A DNA stretch of 64,000 bases from assembly GCA_961205875.1 (NCBI GenBank), contig OY540820.1:5828001-5892000 (forward strand), given 5' to 3'. Below the pieces are notes generated by a model that was not told the origin of the DNA, did no database searches, and saw nothing but the letters and a program-made list of their open reading frames with translations. Numbering within the stretch: position 1 is the first letter of the stretch; the number at the start of each line of letters is the position of its first letter. Below, in pieces: positions 24,881 through 36,289 of this stretch. A program made the position numbers and the translations under genes. The stretch comes from Sialis fuliginosa (lineage: Eukaryota > Arthropoda > Insecta > Megaloptera > Sialidae).

Positions 24881-25927
24881 AAGCTCGTTCGTAATGCCTA
24901 TTTCTCCTTCTTAGGAATGACTATGGATACATAACAACCAATGCTAGTCCGTATATGAAAGTGTTACCAAAATTTGTCGGTGGCCATCTTTTTTTAATTG
25001 TCAAAATCTCATATTATCCCAGAGGCGTCAGTTGAAAATATATAATATACAAATATGCTTTAAATTACAATTGAATTTAGTATGTTTAAGAGATGATAGT
25101 TCCAAATAGACATTTCTCTGTTAATCAATTATCACTGAAATACTCTTAAAGACAAAATATAAAACATTTATTATTAATTAATTTTATAACTGAAAACAAT
25201 TGGTATTTATTTTAAAATCTTAATGATACGCCAATGACTCGTGGAGCGATTTTTCGTGGTGCGATATGGTAACAACGCTAGGTAATGTGTTATTTATCTT
25301 TTATCTTTCATTGTCCAAGGGTAATATCATCGTTGTACAGAATATGCCGCCGTTCCCCTACATAATATATTAGACAAAATGAAGTGTATAGATATTACTT
25401 ACTATATCAATATTTTTGTTGTATGAAAATACAATTTATATTATTAATATTTCTTTCTTGTTACGTAGAATCAATCGGAATCTCCTTTTCATTTTGCAAA
25501 AATCCCCACGTGCTATAGAACAAATAGAGTATATTTTTAGATACATGTCTGTAGTAATGTTGCTTGGGAAAATTCCCATTTGGAAAGTATCCATTTTTGT
25601 TTAAACATACATATGTTCATTTCATATGAATTCAGCATTAACAGCGTCATTATTATAAAATTAATTTACTTTAAAGTATATAACATCTGCGAACTGAAAG
25701 ATAATTGTTTTTTCAATTCTTAGTAAAATTGTTTATGGATTTTTGTATTTTTTTTTGTAGTATATATCTAAACACGCTAAAAACGAGGAGATAATAATTA
25801 ACTGCAGATTTCATTAACTAGTTTTTTTTTAGTACTTCATAAATGTTCGTACTTAAACTAAAAAATAATCTTCTGCCAAAACGATGAGATGTGCACTTTT
25901 TATTTTTGAAGATCATCACTAAATCTT

Positions 25928-26825
25928 TGTCACAAGCATAACTCATGAACCAATGAACGCATTTTAATGAAATTTGGTATATTAGTTAGGTTTGGATAGT
26001 AGATGATCCCATATAAAAATCAACAAAGTTTTATAGAGGGGGGGGGGGGAGTTTTATCCAAAATACACATAATAGTTTTTGTTTTTCAAATGTCACGTGA
26101 AAATTGTATAATTTTTTTTTTAATTCTCTGTAAAAAAAACATCTGCCAAGTAAATGCACAGTGCTTCCTCGTGCTAAATTCACTAAAACCGATAGTGTTC
26201 AGATAAATTGCCTGGCATTGGTTAACCATTTAATTTTTATACAAATTTTACTAAAAAATCTTAGTTCGAATTTTTTCTTAAAACGCACCTGAATATTTTT
26301 TCATATATTTTTAATTTTTTGACAATTTCAATCTAAATCTAAATTTATGCAAATGTCAAAATGACATTTAAAACGTCAAAGTGACATTTAAAACGCCAAA
26401 GTGACATTTAAAACGTCAAAATGACACTTAATATATCCAATCAAATATCAATTTAGAAAAACAAAACACGAATTTTTAAAATTAATTTAGATAAATCTTT
26501 GTAAGGGAATATTTTACAACAAACATAGTAGACTCATATTATAGGAAATTTAATTCTCTACAAAAAATATTCTATAAAATTTTCTCGTAACATGTGTCGT
26601 TCTTGAGATATCTTGAAAAAAGAAATATTTTAGGGTGTCACCCCTCCCCCTTACACACGATTTTGATGATTTTGAAATGGTACCGTCCTCAAACCAAACC
26701 CAACCATCCGACCAAGTTTCAATAATATCGGTTTAGTGGTTCATGAGTTATGCGTGTGACAAGGATTCAGGGGACAGACGGACACACGGATACACGGACA
26801 CACGGACGGACAGACAGACAGACAC
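25928..26825. repeat. Retroposon-like block with inverted ends
   Basis: 'tcacaagcataactcatgaa' at the left is the inverse of 'ttcatgagttatgcgtgtga' at the right (about 26,740-26,760), which is followed by a (GACA)n-type tail. It could be one foldback element or two retroposon tails facing each other. A G12 run lies at 26,038-26,049. The 67-codon frame through that run is spurious. Confidence 0.5.
26355..26430. repeat. 20-bp tandem repeat, about 3.8 units
   Basis: Unit gtcaaaatgacatttaaaac is repeated with single-base variants (a/g, t/c). Confidence 0.85.
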
Positions 26826-27199
26826 GGAACGAAAAGTGTTTGTCTTGACGTGAAACGGATAAATAAATTTAAAATTTTGAAATTGGAGAACTTTTTTTTT
26901 GTCTCAATCTGAAACGATCACATAGCTTCTCGTATCTTCGATATTGCGAGGAAGCAAAATGTCATAACCATTTTTGTAGTAAAACGTTCGCTGAGATAGA
27001 TAGGAAAAATAAACATTAACCGTTTGATTTAGATTTGACATAATTATTATAGTTAATGGTAGACCAATAATAAAACTGAATTTTATGTTTATTAAAAAAA
27101 TAAAGTTTGTGTTATTAATTCAAAATAAAATAATCGAATAAATTGAATAATTATACGTTACGGGACACTTATACGTGTAGTTTGACTCGCACTTGACAT

Positions 27200-27354
27200 T
27201 TTTTACTTTCTTATACCATGTATATGAAATATACATTAGTATAAGTAAGTATAGTGAAGCCGATTTTTTTCGAACTCCGGATTTTGACGGAATTATCTAT
27301 TTTGACCTTCCCTGAATCCATTCTGACTATTTTCGCCATGATGTCTGTGTGTCC

Positions 27355-27400
<46 letters not shown>

Positions 27401-28195
27401 AAGCGCTATAACTCAAATACGACAAATTGTAGAAGGCTGATATTTTATATTTAAGATTAATTTTTGGCTGGGAAGAAAACGTCCTATTTTTGAAAACGAT
27501 CTTTCAACCGGATACGGATGTTTACCTACGTCGATTTTTTAATTTTTCGAATTACTCTGAAACAGTGCATAATAGAGAAAAATGGTCAAGTTAAAAAATG
27601 TAGGTAATATCTATATCTATAATTTATGTTCTATTCATTTTTTTGTAAAAACGAATTTAAAAAAAAAAATTATTATAATTCAAATGGTTCATAACAGAGG
27701 AGAAATATCTGCAATGAGTGTCATGGGACTTTCTTATACGTATTACAGAGATTGAACAGTGTGTGTATTTACCGTAGGTAACATGGGACTTTCTTATACG
27801 TAATACTGAGAGTGAACTGTGTAGGTGAATCTAAATAATTACATAAAAAAATTATTTCTGGCTAAATCATAAATGTTGGAAAAAAATGTATGGGGAATAA
27901 ATTATAGATAATAACATACTCGACATTTTTTATCTAAAACATTTTTTTCTTATTTCAAAAATAATTCAAAAATCCAAAAATTTACAAGAGTAAACATCCG
28001 TTTTCAGTTATAACGTTAAAAAAAATCACTTGTTATACTATAATGGAGAGAATAATATTATTACCTATATTATTCATTTTATTCTATCTTGTTAGTTTGT
28101 CTGAAATGTTTTAATAAAATAAGAATCACGTATACTATTCACTGTTAGGATTACGTATAAGAAAGTCCCGTGGTTCCCAAGGCAGATATTTTAAT
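27200..28195 (-). repeat. Repeat R2, near-full inverted copy with (CTGT)n tract
   Basis: Matches the 9,940-10,880 copy in inverse orientation over nearly its whole length. A (CTGT)n microsatellite of about 46 bases occupies 27,355-27,400. The repeat ends about 75 bases before the first coding exon of the MATH-BTB gene. Confidence 0.75.
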
Positions 28196-28271
28196 AATTT
28201 ATTTGACTTGTTATGTAATAATAATTATTTCTATTGTTCCAATAGTATTTAAACAACAAAAACAACAAATA

Positions 28272-28512
28272 ATGTCTCCCAGACGCGGAAATCGAGAGGT
28301 TGAGGTAGCTAGCACCGGCGTGGACAGCGAGAGCAGCATGTCTTGCGAGCTCCAGGTCCCTACAGTCTCGGACGTTGTGTGGAGATACACGTGGAGAGTG
28401 CGTAGGTGGAACAAAGCGATCGCCAAACGCGACGTTTTGGACAGCCCCGTGTTCGCGTGCTCTGTTAACGGCGTCACGACGAACTGGCAACTGGGTATTA
28501 GATTCTGGAGAG
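28272..28512 (+). CDS. MATH-BTB protein (speckle-type POZ-like), exon 1 of 4
   Basis: Exon 1 of a 382-residue protein; the joined exons 28272-28512, 35559-35798, 39787-40320 and 40903-41036 total 1,149 nt including stop. It encodes a short polar N-terminus (MSPRRGN...) and the start of a MATH fold from about residue 35 ('VVWRYTWRV'). Proteins of this layout (SPOP, Drosophila roadkill) use MATH to bind substrates and BTB to bind cullin-3, so a ubiquitin-ligase adaptor role is inferred. The MATH is divergent from SPOP and orthology is not claimed. An in-frame ATG 102 nt upstream would add a hydrophobic leader. I prefer the later ATG because a good splice acceptor (ttctattgttccaatag, ending 28245) lies between the two, pointing to a 5' UTR exon junction. 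The donor is G|gtgagt. Confidence 0.85.
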
Positions 28513-28559
28513 GTGAGTGAATATTCAGTTCTTAAATTTAATTTATTTTGTAACTATAA

Positions 28560-29033
28560 GGCGGCTATTACACTATCAAATAAATATGTAAAAGATCTTT
28601 GACAAAGATTTGATCATATTTCTTTGATAAAATATGAGATTTTGTTCTATTACACTACATAAAATATTTGATAATATTTTCTCAATATTATCTAGGGATA
28701 TTTTCTTCTTTTTTGGTGCATTTTCATTATCAGTGCGTGGATGTTCGTCAGTTGACGCGATCGAGGTTTGAATTTACAACCGTGTATTGTGGTTTTTATA
28801 ATCAATAAGAAGATTATCATATAATACTGGATTTTGTTGATATTCATATATTAATAATTATATAACTGTAACTGTCAGTGATAACTTGGTAGTCGCCATT
28901 TTGTTTTTGACGTCAAAAAACTTTGATCAAATATAAGAGACTGTCATTAACTATGATCATATAAATATTATGAAGGTAAATATTATAAAAGTTTGCTTAT
29001 TATTTATATTTCTTTGATAGTGTAATAGCCGCC
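28560..29033. mobile_element. 474-bp Harbinger-like MITE in intron 1
   Basis: Terminal inverted repeats of 21 bp begin GGCGGCTATTACACTATCAA and are flanked by TAA on both sides (28557-28559 and 29034-29036). A 3-bp TAA/TTA duplication is typical of PIF/Harbinger. Inner 'tttgat' words repeat on both arms. Non-coding. It sits 47 bases after the exon 1 donor. Confidence 0.75.
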
Positions 29034-29139
29034 TAAGACAAGATCTTGGAATTTAAAAATATAAATTATAAAAAACATAAAGTAATATATTTCTGTAATT
29101 TTTTTTAAGTTGAATTATAACCCGGTATTAACTGGGCAT

Positions 29140-29495
29140 TTAAAATATAATTTTTATTTTGTTCATGTTTTTTCTCCAATAATGGCAAAGGTTAAACCAG
29201 TAATGAGCACACAGTGATGGACACTTGCTAATGATAAGTACTACGACACAAGAGTTATAAAAGAAAGATAATATAATAATTAATTAATAAATTATACTAA
29301 TAATTAGTTTAAATTTCCATCATTTTGACACCTACTAGCCGATTGTCATCAAATCACGCTGTAAGATAGTTAAATGTATATAGATTAATATTCAGAAATG
29401 GTAGTGATCAAATATCAACACATTTCTAATTCAGTACATTTAATTAAAAATTTGCCATTACTGGGGTCCTTGCCAAGACTGGTGCCACTACGTTA
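29140..29495 (+). repeat. Repeat R1, copy in intron 1
   Basis: Aligns with the 3' half of the 8,215 copy, from 'gttttttctccaataatgg' to 'aagactggtgcc', with small internal deletions. Confidence 0.7.
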
Positions 29496-30326
29496 CCTTT
29501 GTTACCATAAACTTAATAATTATATAAAATACACACATTAAGTTTATAAGTTATTATGTAGGTACAATATAAATATTATTAATTACTTTTATACTTTTGG
29601 AACATTTGTGGTTCATATTTAAAATCTCATTTACCATAAAACTAGTTTTGGAGACTTGTAACAAACAAATAAATATTTACGTGACGATGTCTCAAAAATC
29701 ATACAAAATACGCCCAAATATTTAAGAGGCGTGACTTAAATATATATATATATAAAGATATTTAAACCTTACATTAAACATTTCTTTATTCAATTATTCA
29801 AATCTAGAAATAGCCCCTGAATAACATATTACTGGTTTGTTTAAGGATGTATGGCAGGTATCTAATTTCAATGAGAAATAGTTGAAATTTGGAGAAGTTA
29901 CTTCTTTATAAATCTTAACATGAGTACCCACACAAAATTTCAAAAGGTTTTACAACATAGTTTCAAAGATATTATTTTTATAAATTAACATGGGCTCTTA
30001 TGGCAGAATGGTGTATTTACGGTTAAAGTCCAATAAAACACATGGTTCAAGCATCGAGAAAAATCTGAAATTTTCACAACATGTCACTTACATATTTAGC
30101 AACAAGTTTCATAAAAAAAATTATACACATACAGAACTAAATTGTGAGGAAAAAAATAATTATTGGTGAAAAATATTAAAAAAAAAAAAATGGCATACTG
30201 AAATGTAATGATTTGTTTTTATTACATATTTTTTCATATATCTAAGCATATGAAGTACTGATATTGTTATTTTCATTACATTTGTATGTTCCACATATTA
30301 TTATTAGTATAGTCAAATTAGATTTT

Positions 30327-33300
30327 GAGCGGAATTCTCTGGGAACAGCAAAATTTTTATGCCATAATGTAGGGGGGACATTGTAGTTTCACCACCCAAA
30401 AGTCCCACGAGCTAAACCTTGTGCTAACTCGGGGAGCCCCATTCAAAGTTGGATTTTGTGCAAATATTTGTTCATTTTTCTAGCTCATAAAAATACAGAT
30501 ATCTCGAGAACAAAAGTAGATATCGAAAAAAATTTTGCTGTTTTAGAATTGCTATAAAATACCCAACAATATGACTAAATAATATTAGAACCTATTCTCT
30601 AACATTTAGGTGTCACGTTCATTTGTTTATCAAAAATCGCTGTAATTTTATTGTTTTTTCAATTCCATACTTTTTCATTACATTATTAAGTATGAAAAAA
30701 AAATTGTTTTTTACTTTTTGTAATTTTTATCTTATTCTACGTTTAATTTCCTTTAAAAATCTGTCATGGATTTTGATCTAAAAAAATTGTGTGAACACGT
30801 AAATAAAATTTCAAAAAAGTATTATTTAGTTTGCAAATTAAATGAATGTTAAATTAACTGTATACGGTTTTTCAAAAACATTAAATATTTCATTAACCCG
30901 TCATACTATCTGCAAAACTTTAGGCATTTTGGAATCGCTATGAAATTTGAATAATATTATAGGTGCACAGAAAAAAATATTTGAACACTGTGAACATATA
31001 TGGGGCGGTTTTTTTAGGAAACTGCATAAAAATTACAGTCTATGAATTCATACATGGCTGTGCTCCTTTAAATAATTCCTAGTACTATGATGTCTGTTAC
31101 ATATATAGTGCCCATGCATGTACGTTTATATAAAAAAAATGTCCGCGATTAAACCATTCAAAAAAAAATTACAGTCATTTTAACTTGTGAACTGAATTTT
31201 ATTTTTTCGTAATTTGTTATAATCGAGATATCTCCTAAACAAATGAAGATACATGCAAATACCATTACATCAAAATACGTAAAATTTTATGTGCTACAAC
31301 TTTTATGAAAAGTATTTTTTGTTATCTTTATTCTAAATGGTTAATAAATCTACGCGAAAATTAATTTTTAGAGGGGCCGACGAAAAATAAGCTAGTTTTG
31401 ATTTTTTTCTGGCCCTAATGTGAAGAATTGATAAAAAATAAGTAACACTAATTTTAGAGGATAATAATTTGCAAACTCTCTGAAAATTAAATTTTAATAA
31501 GATTATATATAACAGAAATATTTAATTTTGAAGTGCTCAAAAAAATGACATTTTACATCAAGATTGTTGTACAGAGTAAGCTATGGAAATTAACACTGTG
31601 CAGAGAAAAACATTGACGAAGTTAAAAATTGGGAAAGATGTTACCAAATATCTATAGTTTGATATAATAAACAATTATCAGTAATAAAATTTTTAATTCA
31701 ACCCCTATATTGAAAAAACTACCCTTAATGTATAACTCTCAACTTATGTTCTCGATTTTCATGAAAACGGTATATCGCACGAAAAAAATGTATGGAACTA
31801 ATTGTGTAGAGAGTAAAATTTACAATTGATAACAAATAGCATATTAATTAAGTTATTTAAAATTACGGCGTTATTCAAAGGTTTATAAACGAGGCCAAAA
31901 AACATATTAAATGTTGGTTATTTCTGAAAGGCACAGACATTTTTTTGCCAAACTTTGTAAATATAAACTACTTACACTATTATATAGTCACACCAAATTC
32001 CCAATCGATCAATGCCACAGAAAAAAAGTTATAGCCAGTTTAATTTTTTTTTAAATTATCAAAAGTGTGAATTTTGTAATATTGATATGCTGTTATAATC
32101 AAAATTTACGAAAATTTTTCATAACATTATAAGTCTCTTAAACATTCTGATATTTATTTGAAATTTCACAATAATGATGGCTGTAGTTTAGTTTCAATAC
32201 CTAGTAATTAACAATTGTGTATGTCAAATTATAGGGTTTTTACAGCTCTATAAGTGCGCAGAAATGAAAAGTGTTAATTTTAAATTCCAAAACAAAAATA
32301 TTCAAAAATTGTTTACACCAAAATGAAGATAAAACTAGAACTTTTACATATTTCATAAAATTATTAGATCCCTTTAGTTTTTAAATGATAACATAATATC
32401 AATGTGCTATTTAATCTACCCTATGACACCAACCCCTAAATTAAGGTTATGAGGAATATATGAAGTTGGTCCAGAAAGTTTCAAAAATCTTTTTAAGGTC
32501 TTACGAACAAATATAGAGATTGTCAATTCATCAATTAAATTTAAAAAAAATTGAGTATAGATACCCCAAATCGTCAAAATTAAAAATTAAATATTTTTGA
32601 ATTCTAAACATTGATTTTATCTATAATTATTACATTCGCTTTGTTTTAACTTGTAGTGAACCTACTTTCAAGGGTTAACATCTCCCATAAAATTTAAAAA
32701 AAAATTTATAGATCAGGAATAGTTTAACATATTTTGCATTCAATATTTTGTTATTTTAACGAATAAATCCATTTTTTATGTCATCTCATTTAATTAATTA
32801 ATTTAATTTCAATAAAAACGGTGTAGTGAATTGAAATGTTAAAAAATAGGTAGTTGTTAATATTATATTTTGCTTTTATTGATAAATATACAATCTCTAT
32901 ATTTGTTCGTAAGACCTTATAAAGATTTTTTAAACTTTCTGAACCAACTTCATATATTCCTCATAACCTTAATTTAGGGGTTGGTGTCATAGGGTAAATT
33001 AAATAGCACATTGATATTATGTTATCATTTCAAAACTAAAGGGATCTAATAATTTTATGAAATATGTAAAAGTTCTAGTTTTATCTTCATTTTGGTGTAA
33101 ACAATTTTTGAATATTTTTGTTTTGGAATTTAAAATTAACACTTTTCATTTCTGCGCACTTATAGAGCTGTAAAAACCCTATAATTTGACATACACAATT
33201 GTTAATTACTAGGTATTGAAACTAAACTACAGCCATCATTATTGTGAAATTTCAAATAAATATCAGAATGTTTAAGAGACTTATAATGTTATGAAAAATT

Positions 33301-35086
33301 TTCGTAAATTTTGATTATAACAGCATATCAATATTACAAAATTCACACTTTTGATAATTTAAAAAAAAATTAAACTGGCTATAACTTTTTTTCTGTGGCA
33401 TTGATCGATTGGGAATTTGGTGTGACTATATAATAGTGTAAGTAGTTTATATTTACAAAGTTTGGCAAAAAAATGTCTGTGCCTTTCAGAAATAACCAAC
33501 ATTTAATATGTTTTTTGGCCTCGTTTATAAACCTTTGAATAACGCCGTAATTTTAAATAACTTAATTAATATGCTATTTGTTATCAATTGTAAATTTTAC
33601 TCTCTACACAATTAGTTCCATACATTTTTTTCGTGCGATATACCGTTTTCATGAAAATCGAGAACATAAGTTGAGAGTTATACATTAAGGGTAGTTTTTT
33701 CAATATAGGGGTTGAATTAAAAATTTTATTACTGATAATTGTTTATTATATCAAACTATAGATATTTGGTAACATCTTTCCCAATTTTTAACTTCGTCAA
33801 TGTTTTTCTCTGCACAGTGTTAATTTCCATAGCTTACTCTGTACAACAATCTTGATGTAAAATGTCATTTTTTTGAGCACTTCAAAATTAAATATTTCTG
33901 TTATATATAATCTTATTAAAATTTAATTTTCAGAGAGTTTGCAAATTATTATCCTCTAAAATTAGTGTTACTTATTTTTTATCAATTCTTCACATTAGGG
34001 CCAGAAAAAAATCAAAACTAGCTTATTTTTCGTCGGCCCCTCTAAAAATTAATTTTCGCGTAGATTTATTAACCATTTAGAATAAAGATAACAAAAAATA
34101 CTTTTCATAAAAGTTGTAGCACATAAAATTTTACGTATTTTGATGTAATGGTATTTGCATGTATCTTCATTTGTTTAGGAGATATCTCGATTATAACAAA
34201 TTACGAAAAAATAAAATTCAGTTCACAAGTTAAAATGACTGTAATTTTTTTTTGAATGGTTTAATCGCGGACATTTTTTTTATATAAACGTACATGCATG
34301 GGCACTATATATGTAACAGACATCATAGTACTAGGAATTATTTAAAGGAGCACAGCCATGTATGAATTCATAGACTGTAATTTTTATGCAGTTTCCTAAA
34401 AAAACCGCCCCATATATGTTCACAGTGTTCAAATATTTTTTTCTGTGCACCTATAATATTATTCAAATTTCATAGCGATTCCAAAATGCCTAAAGTTTTG
34501 CAGATAGTATGACGGGTTAATGAAATATTTAATGTTTTTGAAAAACCGTATACAGTTAATTTAACATTCATTTAATTTGCAAACTAAATAATACTTTTTT
34601 GAAATTTTATTTACGTGTTCACACAATTTTTTTAGATCAAAATCCATGACAGATTTTTAAAGGAAATTAAACGTAGAATAAGATAAAAATTACAAAAAGT
34701 AAAAAACAATTTTTTTTTCATACTTAATAATGTAATGAAAAAGTATGGAATTGAAAAAACAATAAAATTACAGCGATTTTTGATAAACAAATGAACGTGA
34801 CACCTAAATGTTAGAGAATAGGTTCTAATATTATTTAGTCATATTGTTGGGTATTTTATAGCAATTCTAAAACAGCAAAATTTTTTTCGATATCTACTTT
34901 TGTTCTCGAGATATCTGTATTTTTATGAGCTAGAAAAATGAACAAATATTTGCACAAAATCCAACTTTGAATGGGGCTCCCCGAGTTAGCACAAGGTTTA
35001 GCTCGTGGGACTTTTGGGTGGTGAAACTACAATGTCCCCCCTACATTATGGCATAAAAATTTTGCTGTTCCCAGAGAATTCCGCTC
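30327..35086. repeat. 4.76-kb palindrome: two 2,196-bp arms, 368-bp spacer
   Basis: The left arm (30,327-32,522) is the reverse complement of the right arm (32,891-35,086). Paired positions sum to 65,413 from end to end, so there is no net insertion or deletion. Comparing line by line, I found no mismatch from 30,327 to about 32,390. Five substitutions lie between about 32,391 and 32,495, next to the spacer. No long open frame exists anywhere in it. It occupies two thirds of intron 1 of the MATH-BTB gene and would fold into a long double-stranded RNA if transcribed. Outside the arms, 'tagtatagt' occurs 20-30 bases beyond each end in inverse orientation. This could mark the true termini of a foldback transposon with a TA target. 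An assembly or read-chimera artefact is the main alternative. Confidence 0.95.
32523..32890. other. Palindrome spacer
   Basis: 368 bases of unique AT-rich sequence between the palindrome arms. It has no open frame or recognisable element and would be the loop of the hairpin. Confidence 0.9.
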
Positions 35087-35558
35087 GACGTGTTTTTTGA
35101 GTTATTTTTACTATACTATATGTGTTATTTAAAAATATTTTAATTTATGTCATTTATAACAATAAAATACTTCTTTTGTTTTTATATCTGACTGATGAAT
35201 TCAGAATAAAATTTTTTCGTATTATCAACACAAATATTAATTTTTTAGCTAAAATTCTAAAATAACAGTCAATAATAAGAAATAAGGTTTTAAACAAAAG
35301 TATTTTTATAGTTTATGTAGTATTTAAACCAATTTGACTTTCTTATAAACATTTAAAGTGAATAATTCATAATTTGATTTTGATCGTTCATTGCATCTAG
35401 ATTTACATTATTTTTGACTCAGACTGTACATACATCCTTAATCGTATGTTTTTATAAAATATTAATACTCTGTAATCTGATCTGAAAAATTGATGAAAAC
35501 CGCATTAAAATCGGTTCAGTATGTAATTAGAGATTATAAAGGGATACTTTATTTGTAG

Positions 35559-35798
35559 GCCCTAACGGTAAGCGGGTCTCTAACCCATTGGCTGTTTGCG
35601 TATCGCTGGTTTCATGCGAGGGCCCAAGCTGTGGCGAGCAGGCCCGCGTCCGGTTCCAGGTCGGAGTCCGGGATGCTACCATCAGCCATTGGGACCAGTG
35701 CCCGATGGGACGCGTTGCTGTGCATCTCACTAACACAGCTTCCATGCTCAGTGTGGGTTACAATGATGTCAGGCTGGAGGACAGACACATTGATAAAG
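35559..35798 (+). CDS. MATH-BTB protein, exon 2 of 4
   Basis: Encodes residues 81-160, the second part of the MATH domain (starting GPNGKRVSNPLAV, ending DVRLEDRHIDK). The acceptor 'tttatttgtag' and donor G|gttggt keep phase 1 on both sides, so the exon is 240 nt with no frame change. Base composition is much richer in GC than the flanking intron. A retroposon tail ('ttaaaatcggttcagtatg') abuts the acceptor region at about 35,505. Several overlapping frames on both strands are shadows of this exon. Confidence 0.85.
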
Positions 35799-36026
35799 GT
35801 TGGTTGATATATTGTAATTGCTAAAATTAACTGTTCATTATTTTTTTGTATCTTAAAAATACAGAAAAGGCTAAAATTCATAGTTTCCACATCCTACCAT
35901 GAGCCCCACATCAGATTTCCGGTCCCTTCCCGCTTAGAGATCAAAGATTTTTTAAAGTTAATTAATTTAGCGACTGAAAAAAAAAGCTTGATAATTTGCC
36001 TTCACACCAAGTTTAAGCCCTGTCAG

Positions 36027-36281
36027 CAGTGGCGTAGCGAGGGGGGGGGGCAAGGGGGTCTATCATGCCCCGGGCGCCACTTGTAGAAGGGCGCCAAATG
36101 GTCCCTAATAACTTTTTGAAACATAAACCCAATTCAGGAAGAGCCATAGGTTTTTTTTTGGTCGTGTAAATTTTGAATTTCTAATTCTAATTTTATTTAA
36201 TAAATAAGATTAGGTAAAATAAAAACTGAAGCCCAAAAAGGTATCGTGCCCCGGGCGCTAATTATGCTTGCTACGCCACTG
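36027..36281. mobile_element. 255-bp hAT MITE with exact 8-bp target duplication, intron 2
   Basis: The ends are CAGTGGCGTAGCGAG and the inverse GCTTGCTACGCCACTG. The duplication cctgtcag is exact on both sides (36019-36026, 36282-36289). Inner 'ccccgggcgc' words are repeated near both ends. Non-coding. Confidence 0.88.
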
Positions 36282-36289
36282 CCTGTCAG

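Noticed and set aside
30327..35086. The palindrome as the two ends of a Polinton or other large coding element
   Set aside because: The spacer is only 368 bp and neither it nor the arms have an open frame of useful length, so no polymerase, integrase or capsid gene is present.
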